Source of the DNA: Citrus sinensis
Lineage: Eukaryota; Streptophyta; Magnoliopsida; Sapindales; Rutaceae
DNA: 64,000 nt
Direction of reading: 5' to 3'
Assembly: GCF_022201045.2 (NCBI RefSeq)
Contig: NC_068556.1
Coordinates: 3,760,001 to 3,824,000 of the forward strand
A model generated the notes under the pieces. It worked only from the letters and a program-made list of their open reading frames with translations, had not been told where the DNA came from and did no database searches. The position numbers and the translations under genes were made by a program. Of this stretch, positions 11,572 to 23,620 are shown one piece after another. Each line of letters starts with the position of its first letter. The stretch's first letter is position 1.

Positions 11572-12738
11572 GAGGCCGGTTCTCTATCTGATTACGTGTC
11601 ACTGGCTTATTGGGCGTGTAGAGTGGTTTCTTCATATTTTTTTTTCTTTTTTTGCGTTGTTTAGACGTTATGTGGGCTTAGTAGCGGCGGATCCACTGGG
11701 TTTTTAGTCTTTTAGGGAGTGAGTCTTATTACATATAAATTTTATAATGAGAGAGAGTTATCAGTTATGCTTTGTAGCTCACGGAGATGTGATGATATGA
11801 TTTGATTTATGTTTGTTATTTTGGAGACTTATGATTATTATCAGTATATATTAAGCTATTCCTTTTGTTGTTATGTTATATATCATTCACTATCCGCTTT
11901 TCTTTTAATTTTTTTATGTAAATCAATTTAATTTTATTTCACTCGAATCGCGTTCGCCGGACGACAGAAGAGGAAATACATTTCCCACAAGAATCGATGA
12001 TAAGTAAAAGTAATGCACTTGTAAACAGTAATTCGTATCTTCCCTAAACAAAAAAGTCCCAAGTGGCAAGGCACAGCTGACACGCTTACTCCTTGGCTTC
12101 TGCACTCCCATTCCCATGTGCAATTGTGCGAAAGGACAATGAATGAGAGAATTGGAGGAGAAGGGGAATCTGTGCCTTTAACATGACCAACAGGAACATT
12201 TTTTTTTTTTTTGGCCTTTTTTTAATTATTCCAAGTCCAAGTCATCGGGTCTGTGGCACCTTCGTGAAACAGAAAACAACAGGGGGATCAAATGTGCAAT
12301 GATTCAATTTGTTGGTTTATAGGGGTATATCATTACACTTGGCGATGCCTTGGAAGAAGTCGCCAGAATGATGATTTTCGAAAAGTTTATGTTGGACAAG
12401 GCAGTCTTTGCGAAATTGACTCATTCGGCCCAACCATCCTTTTGTAATCAATGGCTAAGCGTGATTTGCAACGTATTATTTGACCGGTGAGCTGAGGTTG
12501 TTCTCCCTTTTCATTCGCCCCCACCCAACCCCCCACCTGGAGTTCCCCAACATTTGCTTAGCTTGTACGAATATTATAGTTGGTTTGTGGACCCTACCAC
12601 GTAATTGTTGATTCCCGTTTGCTTTGCCCTACATAATTATATACTAAATCAATAATTCTAGAAATATAAACTCTTTAACAAGCACTAATTATTCCATTAA
12701 TACAGTTTGAGATGACATTTTATATTAGGTTATTGATA
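11572..12738. other. AGP 3' flank and intergenic DNA
   Basis: The first ~300 bases are the probable 3' untranslated region of the AGP gene (T-rich, with ATATAAATTTTATAATG near 11731). The rest shows no coding potential. A T run lies at about 12200-12212. No repeat family was recognised before the MITE at 12739. Confidence 0.45.
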
Positions 12739-12878
12739 TGTTGGAGTTCACCTACGGTAAAATACGAATTTTAATTACACGTAAAATAATAAATAATAAA
12801 AAAATAACTCATTTTTTATTATTCATCACTTTGCTTGTATGATTGAGATTCGCGCTCTACCGTAAGTGAACTCCAACA
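12739..12878. mobile_element. Small foldback MITE with TGTTGGAG termini
   Basis: A 140-bp element begins TGTTGGAGTTCACCTACGGT and ends, read in reverse, TGTTGGAGTTCACTTACGGT. A TA dinucleotide lies on both sides. A second, diverged copy of the right arm (GTAAACTCCAACATAATC) follows at about 12925-12950, so the right end has been duplicated. Termini resemble the other MITE at 49183. A TA duplication suggests a Tc1/mariner-type origin, but hAT cannot be excluded. Confidence 0.65.
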
Positions 12879-13585
12879 TAATCAAACTCTTATATATTAT
12901 TGTATGACTGAAATTCACACACCACTGTAAGTAAACTCCAACATAATCGAAACCCTTTATATTATTGTTGCACGCTTTGTGCAATTGATTATTTTTTAAC
13001 TTAAAAAATAATTGATGTAGGTCTCGTCGTATTAATTTGCACAATAAAATGTGCAGAAATAATTTATATTAGTACTCCATATTTGTCCAGTAGCCAATGA
13101 GCTTATTCATGAACTTCAGCTCAACCATCTTGTAATGTGCGAAAATAGCCTTGCTTTGTCTATAAGCAAAGCTAGTGGCACATTCGTCACTCCCACTTTA
13201 GACAGGTTATACCAAGTTGGTAAAGTAGCTTTTAACTTGTTAACCAGCAAAATGGACGTAGCCCACTACTGGGCCTAAAGCGTGACCAGCCCAGTCAACC
13301 AGCACCTAAATAAAGCTGAAACAAAAGAAAAATATAAGCAAAACAAAAACAGGTGTTGATGCCTGATGCCTCTATAATAATAATAATAATAAAATAACCG
13401 AGAGAGAGAAGAGAGAAAGAGAGAAGAGAGAAGAGAGAAGAGAGAAGATATGGCTAAAATTTTATCCTTTCATTCATCTCAGAGGGAGGGACGAAAGGTA
13501 ACGATTTACAGGGTAGCAACATTTTGTCATATTCTCAACAAACAAAAAACAACAGCTATCAACAGCTATTCATCTTCCTCTTCCT
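12879..13585. other. Convergent 3' region with purine repeat
   Basis: Downstream of the DUF1639 stop codon on the minus strand, so it probably holds its 3' untranslated region. It contains (TAA)n at about 13373-13390 and a GAGA-rich tract at 13400-13448 built of GAGAGAA units. No coding sequence was found. Confidence 0.45.
13400..13448 (+). repeat. (GA)n/GAGAGAA purine microsatellite
   Basis: A 49-base all-purine tract made of GAGAGA and AGAGAAG units, lying just beyond the 3' end of the DUF1639 coding region. On the transcribed minus strand it is CTCTCTT-rich. Length is likely to be polymorphic. Confidence 0.8.
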
Positions 13586-16500
13586 CTACTCTGAGTCTGA
13601 GTCCATGTTACCCATAGCCTTCAATCCTCTCGGTCTCTGCATCAGATTAGATCCCCGATACAAACATTATGCTCCATTAATTTTTAATGTAAATGCTTCT
13701 CCAATTGGGGAGTTGTAATACAAAAAGTACCTTCTTGGAGATTTTCTTCTCTCTAACTTCATAACGTTCAAGGGTCAGGTCACATAGCCATGCACCAGGA
13801 CTTACCAGCTGCAAAGAAAAACATAAACTCAATGCAACTTTGGCCTTTAATTTCAGATTTTGATTTTGATTGGGATGCAATAAAGAGAGATTCCTGTGCT
13901 TTTTTAAAACAGTTATGATTTCAATTAATTTGTAAAAAAAAATAATTCCACCATAAGCAAGAAGATACTTGCAACCTCAAAAAGAAAAAAACTACTTGCA
14001 AAAAGAATCGTCTACAGGTCGTGCGTTTAAGAAAGTTATGGACGAAAAACTACGTGCAATCTTTGCTCTCCACGCACTGTCAGTGTGGTCCAGCCTGGAG
14101 GACCACTACAAGAGTCACGAAACCACCTCCATTGTTTATTATAAATTACTCTTAAATATTATTTCAATAAAGAGAAAATTAATCATTAAAAACTATTAGA
14201 GACAAGAAAAGTTAATTCACCAAAAAGCAATGTCCATATTACGGAAATGCCCCACAATAATGGGCAAAGGGCCCATCCGCTTCCGTCGGTTAAACTTTTA
14301 CGAAGAATATTATTACCTTTGGTGAGTATTTGGACCTTCGTTGATAAGTTTTAGTGTTGTCTATTGAATCGCCATCGTACACGTGTTGCAGATTGATCCC
14401 TCCATCTCAATCTGAGACACTCATAATGTTTAAAAGTTAAAACCAAGAGAAAAATACAGCTTCCAGCTCTGTACTACCACGTCCTTGTTGACCCCACGTA
14501 CCACGTTTAAGGCATTCTGTTACCAGATAATTTTTAAAAACCTCCCCTGAAATTTGAACTTATTGTAAGTAGACGGCGAGAATTCATTTATTTATAAAAA
14601 TTTCCTACCGTCAATTAATTTTAATATTGACCGTTAGTTAACTGTGCAAAAACAATATTACCCTTAACAATAATTTATAGACTAACATAACTAAAAAAAA
14701 AACTAAAATTATTCACGCGAAAAGCACAAACCCTATTTTTTGATAATGTTATTCTTGTCAATTCCAAAAATTTATAATATCATAGGTAAAGATTATGACT
14801 ATTTTATTTTCAAGTTTTTAATTTTATCTTTCTTGTAGAAACTTTAAGAAAATATCAATAATTTAAAGAAAAATTTTCAAGTTTTTAATTTTATCTTTTT
14901 TGTAGGAACTTTAAAAAAATATCAATAATTTAAAAAGTGTAAAATAACCAACAATTTTAATTTTTTTTTAGTTATTTCCATCTACAAACTATTGTTAAGG
15001 GTAATATTATCTTTGCACAGTCAACTAACGGTCAATGTTAAAATTAATTGACGGTAGAGAATTTTTTACAAATAAATTAATTTTCACCATCTACTTGCAA
15101 CAAATACAAACCTCAGGGGAGGTTTTTAAAAATTACCCTTCTGTTACCCCCTCATATTCTTGTAAAATGATAAACCCACGAATGATTTTATAATTTATAC
15201 AAATTAATGACGGATAAAAATTAGCTAAAAATAATAATAATAATAATTAATTTTTAATTATATAAACCCATAATAATTTTATATAACTAATTCCGTCACG
15301 TCACTTCGATTTATATACACTTACTTATAGAAGGTAATTATAACTCTATTATTACTCATTTCCACATATCCAACATTTTCAACGCTTTCTTTAAAAAAAA
15401 AAAAAAAAGAACTCCCCGTAGCCAAGAAAAGTAAAATAAATTCAAAATTGCGGTATTACCGTGATAATCTCTTACGGTAAAATCTTGACTTAAGTAACTC
15501 TTATTGGTCGTAAGAATATTTGATTTTGATAAATTGGAACATAAACATAAAAAAAATCAAAAACAGAAAAAACTTAATGACAACTCAATTGTCTCTTGTT
15601 ATTCAATTATCTCCCCCACGAAGTAAAGTATGAATTACTGCATTACGGAATGCCACATTATTTAGAATAATTTTTAAAAACAAAAGATTTAAAATATGTA
15701 CCATTACTTTAATGGAATTTTCCGACTAAATCAAGAGAAATTTGATTATCAAAGCACAAAACTCGGGCAAGGGTAATATTCCCACCCCAGATTTTTGTTA
15801 ATTTATTCTACATCCCGCACCCAAACCAGGACTCGGTCACTGGGAGGCTAACGTTACTACAGGTCATTTTTAGGTACACGTCCACGCCTTTACCGACACG
15901 TGGACATGTATATCTCACTGGTCACTTTACACACAGCCCTATTTTTAAGCGAAAACAAAAATTGAAGACTAATAAAAAAATAATAATAAAGTAGATCATA
16001 GTTTCACATAAATCAGGGTCCGACCCAGCAACCATATTTGTAGTAACAGCTACATTCTTAAAAACCGTGTCCCATCCCAAAATATCATCAAAAGGCCGCA
16101 AGAGATCTATTGTACCTTGTGCTCCTAAATGTTGTACCCCAATAAAATATTCCTACAGATGATTATTCACGATAATTAAATTGCAACTAGAATCAAATTC
16201 GTTAAATCTAAATTCTAAAATAACTAAAACAACATCGTAGATAAGTCTAGATATCATGAAGGATTAAACAAGGAAAGAATAAGAAAAGCTTACATTGACT
16301 GTGCGTTGAATAAACTTTGCTCTCTTTTTGGGTCTCTGTGGCAGCTTAGACCCTTTAATGGCCATGAAATCTTCCTCTTTCTCTTTGTTGGTTAAAGCAA
16401 TCACAAATTTCGGGGGCCACACGGGTGGCGCCGCCTCGCCACTAGCGGAAGAGGATCCACCTTTCTTGCTATCATGAGCTGTTTCCGATGATGCCCCTGA

Positions 16501-19315
16501 TTTGTTATAATCATTGTTGTGGTGGTTGTGATTGTTGTGACGGGTACCTCTCTTATCGTGCGCACCCCTATCTGGTGAAGCAAAACCTCTCACACCACCG
16601 TTGCTTTGGCCTCTCATGGCACTTGAATTCTCAGAATTCCTAACAAACAATACACACATAACAACACATCAATTAACTGGACATAACATGTGAAATAAAA
16701 ATGAAATTTAATACAGTCAAGTAGAGTGTTAAGGAAAAAGTGAAAAAAGTGATGTGCTGAAGTGAATTTTTATGCAAGTACGAAAATAACCTTGGGAGTG
16801 ATCAAGTAAAGTCGGGCTAAATTTGAGAAGAAAGTCATATACGGTGAGTTCTTTTTTTCTTTTGGCTTCTTTGGAGAGACTTTGGATTGCGCTTTTTAAA
16901 CAAATAGGAAGTGTTGATATTTGCTAACTTGGCTGCCATGAGAAAAATAGTTTTGATTCTAATCTCGATCTAACGAGCACAGCTGGTCCTATGGGCGGTT
17001 TGTAGGCCGTTGGATTCATTTTCCTTTTCTAAGGTATGGGCTACGTGTTGATGGATGGGTTGGCATGTAGGATAGAGTGGACCAGATTCCTAATACAATT
17101 ACAATCGACGGCGGAAATTTTGTTGAGATTAGACTTGGGCATCATTGGACGCGTGGCAGGAACTTACTAATTCCATGTTTCCTAGTTCCAAGTTCCAACG
17201 AGTCCACCATGTGAGGACGCTTTGGCAGCGTTATGGGCTAAAATCAGGCGTGATGAACTCAAGACAAGTTGGCTACCCTCTAGGCAAATGCAAAAGGTCA
17301 AGAGTAGCACAATTGAGTAAAAAGAGTAGTTTGATTAGGAATGCTAATCAACCTAATCTTCTTTTGCACAACTTTGAACAAAATCAGTCCAATAAGATTG
17401 CAATATAGAAAAAGAAAAGAATAAAACATAAATTGTGAGACTTAACTATCTTCAAATCATCACTTTTCAAAATCTCAAATTACCCTCATTTTTATTCAAA
17501 AAATAAAGGAAAAATGTGAGTTGATCAGTTTATTTTTATCTTCTGCAAAAGAAGCAATTTGAGATTTTAAAAAATAAAAAAACGTTCTAAAGAATGTCAA
17601 TTTATAACGAGAACAATAAAAATATAACCCCATATAAAACTACAATTAGCAGCCGCAGATCAGTCAAATAACAAAGCAAAGATTACAGCCAATTTCCCAA
17701 TTAAGAATGTAAATCAGTAAATGTAATATTGGGAGAATGCACCATCTAAAACTTCACCAATTATATGCTAAAGTCTAGAAACTAATCAAATTTATAAATA
17801 AGTGAAACTATCCCCAAATCTCAAGTGCATTATCTATAGATCACACACTTCAAACGCGACTATTAGATTCTAAGGATCGTGAAATGACATGGGCAACCCA
17901 CTTTAGCAAGACTCAAATCCTAGAAACTAAAGCAATAGTAAATATAAGGACACCCTGACCTTATGAACTCACCATCAGGCATCAGCTCTCCTGAGTTCTG
18001 ATTTGCACCAACCTGACCAATTAGTGAATGGACAAGTATAAGCCTCATAAGTAAGTACTCAGCCCCAATTTTGGAAGTTTAAAAGTTCATCTTGTAATGA
18101 ACAAGTAGATCCAACTAACCTCCACTTCAGCAAAAGCAAAATAATTTGATGCTGAAATGTTATTAGGCATCAAGATTCAGACGCCAGCTTAGTATTCATA
18201 TGATATTATCTATTCCTGGAACAGTCCACTCCACTACCAGAAATAGACAAATGTATCAAACCATAGTACAATACCAAGGGACATACTATCCCAGACTATG
18301 AACTAATTATTTCCAATTTTATAAAACAAGCATAAAGGCTGCAATTGGAATTTAAAATATAATAATAATATCAGCAGAAATGCAGAATGACTCCGGGCTT
18401 ACTGATATTACACAAACTAATTATGTCGACAGTGACCGTGTACCAACAGCGACTAATGACTAAAGGTGATCCAAATTCATGCTATTACTGAAAAGGGCAA
18501 CTATCTTTCTTCAACATTAATTTAACATAAACACCAATTCAATTGAAGAAGAAAATATAATTCACCACGGTAAAACATATTTCTTGCGGCAGAAAACCAT
18601 TAATTAAAGATAAAGGGTAAAAAGGGACCCATCAAAGAGAGCAGATCGAAATCTTTTTCCGCGCCAATGTGGATTATAGAAATCGAACAATAAAGGAGCT
18701 AACACTAAACTGCGAACACGGACACAAAGCGCGTCACGGGCCCACGCGCAACCCATTCAATTATCTAAACGTCATACACACAACACTACAGTTGCCTCGC
18801 AAACACCAGCGAAGGTTCAGGCTCAGGCCCTCAGCGCGAACAACCCCACAGCTAAAAACAAGATCCACCATCTCAGCCGACAGTGTTTAATACGCGCCGT
18901 AAGAATAAGCATACAAATCTCTGTTTTCATTCAAACATAAAATCAAACAAACGATGATACCGAGTTATTACCTGAGCACACGCTGAGGTGGCGGTGGCGG
19001 TGGCGGAGGCGAAGATGGCCGTCGACGGAGATTAAAATAACCGTTACCAATATTATGGTTAGCGGTGGCAGTACTCGGCTGATTGGACGTGTCTTTGTCG
19101 GTTCTTACGACTCGAACCGTCGTCCGATGGGCCGAAGCGGACGAATCGTCTTTGACTTGAACTTTCATGCACCGGAGTCGCTTCCTGTTCCCCCACTGTA
19201 AGACGAAATCAGACGACGCCGTTTGCCTAGTGTTGATCTCTGAGCTAGCTCTTAATAATCCCCCATCTTTGCAAGTGCTCCCATTATTACCGCTTCTCAA
19301 CAAGTCCTTATCCAT
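13586..19315 (-). CDS. DUF1639 family protein
   Basis: Four minus-strand exons, 19315-18972, 16639-16294, 13808-13731 and 13636-13586, join in frame with GT..AG introns of 2332, 2485 and 94 bp to give 272 residues. The N-terminal half is low-complexity with an eight-proline run ending in QRVLR. A His/Asn-rich stretch follows. The conserved DUF1639 signature then spans exons 2-4: PPKFVIALTNKEKEEDFMAI, RPKKRAKFIQRTVN, LVSPGAWLCDLTLERYEVRE and RPRGLKAMG. The acidic tail is NMDSDSE. The first in-frame ATG (19315, MDKDLLRSG) follows an apparent acceptor (GGGACAG), so a leader intron is likely. The function of this plant-only family is unknown. The basic RPKKRAK could be a nuclear signal, which is inference. 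The last exon codes only 16 residues. Confidence 0.93.
14525..15138. mobile_element. Mutator-like foldback element (MULE-MITE) in DUF1639 intron 2
   Basis: A 614-bp non-coding element is flanked by a perfect 10-bp duplication TTCTGTTACC (14515-14524 and 15139-15148). Its arms are long inverted repeats of roughly 160 bp: AATTTTTAAAAACCTCCCCT at the left is mirrored by AGGGGAGGTTTTTAAAAATT at the right. Within the arms TTGACCGTTAGTTAACTGTG and ATTACCCTTAACAATA are mirrored too. The loop carries an internal tandem duplication of about 70 bp containing CAAGTTTTTAATTTTATCTT. Long TIRs plus a 9-11-bp target duplication indicate the Mutator superfamily. There is no transposase. Confidence 0.88.
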
Positions 19316-20910
19316 CTCCTTTCGCAAACCTGTCCCATTCAGATAAGTTAATTACAATTACTCATCCTAAATTACGGTTAACTTGCAGAATTATACTAAA
19401 AAAGAAAAACAAAATGAACAATTTGGATACGGCTTCGGCTTTCCGGCAACTTCCACGCCATTTAAAACGAATGATTAAAATTAAAATTTTAGAGTAACGG
19501 CTAAGAATTTTCCCAAATTTTGAGAAGAAAAGTAGGCTTACCATAAGAATCACATATATTAAAATGCAACAAAAATATTGAATACTGAGGAAGACCGAAG
19601 ACTGGAAGAGGAAGATCCGACAGCCAAGGATTTTTCAAAATGAAAAAATGCAGAATTCTCTACCGAGTGATGCTGTAATAGTCATCAGCAGTGAAAATGA
19701 GAATTTTAATTCAAAAATAGATCACAGACGTACTCACTCCAGAGGATCTGACGAAGAATACGCATAGAAAGCGGAGAAAAAATTTCTCAAGCTCCATGCT
19801 TTTGCTCGGCTGCCGAGAAAATGTTCGAAAAAGAAAATAAAGAAGGATCGTGAATTGCAACAATCAGAACCAATTCGTTGGTTCTAGAGATCAATTCGAG
19901 AATGGAAAGAAGTTCTGAGATGTTATTTTTCTCTCTGCTTTCTTTCTCAGTAACCAAACGTAGGTAATTTGAGAAAAATCTGAGAAGCAGCCACAGCTAA
20001 AACTCAAAATAAGACGAGACTGACAAAAATTTTAAAGCTCGAATAAGACGAGACTGAGAGATGGTCAAAAGAACAAAAATCAAAACGAAAAAATATTTCA
20101 TCAATAACAAGTCAAGATTTTCATGGAACTGAAATTTCTTGTAGACGCTAATGATGATTCTCGCCAGAGCCAAACAGCTGAAAAAACGAGAATCGGAGTC
20201 GAACTTAAGTATAAGCTTCGTAATAAGAAGCAAGTGGAAACCGATTCAAAACTGAAATGAAAGAGAACCGGTCCCGAGTTAAATCGACGAGATGAAAATC
20301 GATATGCTTGTTTTTTATACCTCCAATATCTCAAATTCGCCGATTTTTTGCTTCTTTCAGTCGGCAGAATACAAATCGAATGTATATCAGCTTCTCAGCG
20401 AAATGATTGGCATTTCAAAGACTTGAAAATCTCCTGCTCTAATGAGAGATTATGATCTTCCCCTTACAGAAATTTCTCTATTCTCTTAAGAAATGTATCT
20501 GCAAAACAAATAAAATGATTATATTAGAGGATGAATTATACGGAATTAACACTAAGCCAACTGAACCATGTCGTCTTTTGTCATTTTGAATTTGTCTGTA
20601 AACTAAAGCATGAACCAAACAACAATTATACCGGCCAATTTTTTTAAATTGATCTTCTTAATAATGAAAAACAAAAGTGTGTTGGTAATACACACCTCTA
20701 AATCTCCTCTATCTCTCTATTGGATTCAGATTCTCAACATTCCGTTATCATATTCTCGTCAATTCTCAGCCAAAGTAGTCTGTTTGGCTTCTGAGAAAAC
20801 GAAAGAAAGTGAATGAAAATTCGCAGAGAAACCAGAGAGAGAACAAACAACACAAAGTGCTCTCCTTCCTTCTTCTGATAAACGAAATTCTCTCTCCCTT
20901 TTAAAACCAG

Positions 20911-20917
20911 TTTTATA
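20911..20917 (-). promoter_or_regulatory. Candidate TATA box of the DUF1639 gene
   Basis: On the minus strand GGGTATAAAACTGG contains TATAAAA, followed about 30 bp later by a purine-rich GAGAGAGAATTTCG start-like region. It lies ~1.6 kb upstream of the ATG, so a 5' untranslated exon and at least one leader intron are implied. An acceptor-like GGGACAG sits just before the start codon. Transcript evidence would be needed to confirm this. Confidence 0.5.
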
Positions 20918-21150
20918 CCCCTCTTTCATACTCTCGGTTCCACACCGAGCATTCGTGACCATCAATCATCAATCAAACGGTCCTGATTACTCCTCCTTTG
21001 AACCGTCGACACCCGTCTATCATCAAGTTAGCATGCGCCCGTGGCAAATTTTTATCACCTCACGGACTTCATCAATCTAACGGAATCTTTAACGACGTTG
21101 AATTTTTGTTGAATTATATCATTATTTATTCTGATATGTTTTCTATTATT

Positions 21151-21400
21151 TTATTGTTGCAATTTTTTTTGTTTTTAACGCCGGTGTGGTGGCGCTTATT
21201 ATTAGAGAGTATTGAGTTACATTCAATAAGGTTAGTTAATCACGTGACTGATCAAACCACGGTTATGTTTTTATTATTAGTTTATTGTTGAATTTTTTTT
21301 TTTCAAGCCGGTGTGGGGGCGCTCATTATTAGAGCATCGCAGTAACAGTAGGGTTAGTTAATCACGTGAGTGAACTAACCATGGTTTAATTTTAACCAGA
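21151..21400 (+). repeat. 131-bp tandem repeat with CACGTG cores
   Basis: Two direct copies start at 21151 and 21282. Both carry TTATTGTTG, a T run, GCCGGTGTGG(T/G)GGCGCT, ATTATTAGAG and GGTTAGTTAATCACGTGA. Each copy therefore holds a perfect CACGTG palindrome (21241-21246 and 21363-21368), the G-box core bound by bHLH/bZIP factors. The repeat is 250-500 bp upstream of the proposed DUF1639 TATA box. Confidence 0.8.
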
Positions 21401-22050
21401 CCTGTGAATCTAGCGATAGGTATAAGGGCAATTTTGGTATTTTATCGCGATAAATAACATTTAAACAACAATAATAAAATGACCTGCACGTGTTCTAATG
21501 TTCTCTTAACTTATTTTATTTTTAATGACGCAGTCATTATTCACGGTGGTCATTTATAATAATTTTGTCATTTTTATAGGTAATATAGTTGCTTTAATTT
21601 TTAATGGTCATTTTTGGTGGTATATACATTTTTATTAATCGGACCATTTTAGTGATATGATCTCAAAGTTGCTTTTGATTTTTTAATGTGTTCGCTTAAA
21701 ATAGAGTAATGATACATCTATAAATTTTTATATTAATTTTGTAACATAGTTGGTTGAATGAAACCAACACATTGTCCACATGATTTATCTTTATTATATT
21801 ATATATTTACTCAACCAATGATATTATACCATATCAATTTGTATAAAAATTACTTATATAAGAATTTATAACTCTATTATTATTCTTTAAAGTTACATTT
21901 TAGGGTCTGTAATTTTTTATTTTATTGGTAATGATCCCTTGGTAATATTGGTCAATCACTCTTCTCCTTAATATTAAAGTGGAGAGTTTGAGTATTCTCA
22001 TGTAGTTGTGAGAGTATAATATGTTTGGACTTTTATTGTATTAAAAAAAA
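21401..22050. other. AT-rich intergenic DNA
   Basis: No gene or recognisable element. A short stretch near 21950-22050 with GAGAGTTTGAGTATTCTC followed by an A run loosely resembles a SINE box B and tail, but no target duplication was found. Confidence 0.4.
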
Positions 22051-22885
22051 TTTCCTTCAATTAAAAAAAAATTGTTTTCCTCAAAAATTGAAAGGGGTGC
22101 ATGCATCTTTCAACGAGACATTTTTTTATAAAATCCCTTAACAAATACACAAACTTTGCAAATTAATTGCGTATAAGATCGAAGTTAAAAAATAAATAAC
22201 TACATAAAATTGTTTAATGTTACAAATGCAAATACACTTCTTGTCTTTGATCTTATTATGTTAATTTATATTTTAACACTTTATTATGCAGCAACGGCCC
22301 GACTATCTAATATAAAGGGCAAATAACCTTATATTCATAGTATTTGTACTGAGCTATTCTGGATAGTTATGAGAAGCATCTACTGTTATTGAAGCAAGAT
22401 TTCAAGATTGACCATGTTTCTAAAGAGTATGTTTCTAATTGGAAAATGTATGTTTCTAAAGAGTGTAATACTGCGTTTAGACTTGATTTTTCTTTCCTTC
22501 AATTAAAAAAGAAAAAAAAATTGTTTTCCTCAAAAAGTGAAAGGGAAACATACATTTTCCAATTAAATATTTTTATAAAATCCTTCAAGGTCTTAACAAG
22601 TACACAAACTTTAGCAAATAAAATTGTTTAATAGTACAAATGCATATATAGTTCTTGTCTTTGATCTTATTATGTTAATTCATATTTTTTAACATTTTAT
22701 TATGCATCAAAGGCTTCACTATCTAGTAACAAGGACAAATAACCTCGTATTCATTGTATTTGTATTAAGCTATTTTGAATAATTATAAGAAGTATCTACT
22801 GTTAATTTAGTAAGATTTCAAGATTGACCATGTTTCTAAAAATTATAATAGAGCAGTTGATGCTTTGGTTAAAAATCACATTTAG
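22051..22885 (+). mobile_element. Tandemly duplicated 3' relic of a LINE (RNase H end)
   Basis: Two diverged direct copies, about 22051-22431 and 22493-22882, share TTTCCTTCAATTAAAAAA, TTGTCTTTGATCTTATTATG and TTTCAAGATTGACCATGTTT. At the end of the second copy a plus-strand frame (22817-22882) reads FKIDHVSKNYNRAVDALVKN, then HI and a stop. This is the typical C-terminal end of the plant LINE RNase H-like domain (HV..E.N.ADALAK). The first copy keeps only FKIDHVSKEY. All else is frameshifted. The pair is best read as a duplicated, degenerate LINE tail. Confidence 0.7.
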
Positions 22886-23145
22886 GTATTATTATTATCT
22901 TATACAGGTGAAGATTTTCTACAACATTTAACTTGTTTATTTTGAAATTTTGTCTTGCAATAATGAGAATCTATTTGGGGGAAAAAAAACACCTTGTATT
23001 TAACTTGTATTTTTTTTTCATTTTTGGATGAGCTGTTAGATTTGAAACAATCTAATTTAACGAGCATGGATGAAAAGAGTAAATACATTATTGAAGGGGG
23101 TTACGGTCTTAGTCGGTCAATCATATATCTTTATTATTATTATTA

Positions 23146-23620
23146 GAGTTATTATCATTTCACTGTTTCAAAAATTACCAAATATCAAATGACTACAACA
23201 AGTGTTGTCTTCTATCATCTTCCTATTATATTTTTATAAAAATATCATTTTACTACTTTTTCATTACAACCGTTAGTTGACCCGTTAGTTGACTAACAAA
23301 ATATCAATTTTACCCTTCATGATTAAAAAAATAATAAGATAAATTTTTAATCCATATATCATAATTCCAGTTAAAATAATTATGTTGGTGTTTTATATCC
23401 ATTTTAATAAATATATTACAAATTTATTTTGTAAATAAGCTTTAAGTATTTTTTTTTTAATCATGAAGAGTGAAATTAGTATTTTGTTTGTCAAGATTAT
23501 AACGGAAAAGTAGTAAAATACTATTTTTATAAAGATATAGTAAAAAAATAATAGGAAATAATATTTGTTGTAGTTATTTGATATTTGATAATTTTTAAAG
23601 TAATAAAATAATAATAACCC
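23146..23620. mobile_element. Mutator-like foldback element with ~9-bp target duplication
   Basis: A 475-bp AT-rich element with inverted arms of more than 150 bp. The left arm has AAAAATTACCAAATATCAAA and TATTTTTATAAAAATATCAT. The right arm read in reverse has AAAAATTATCAAATATCAAA and TCTTTATAAAAATAGTATTT. Both arms carry the related CTTCATGATTAAAAAA near the loop. TTATTATTA lies at 23137-23145 and 23621-23629, but it is part of a (TTA)n tract, so the duplication is ambiguous. Structure fits a MULE-MITE distinct from the one at 14525. No coding capacity. Confidence 0.75.

Noticed and set aside
16660-18960. Possible separate gene inside DUF1639 intron 1
   Set aside because: Exons 1 and 2 join in correct phase across this interval to give the family's usual QRVLRN..S junction, and no conserved protein lies within it.
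21930-22050. SINE-like box B and A-run
   Set aside because: No matching box A, body motif or target duplication. The similarity is too short.
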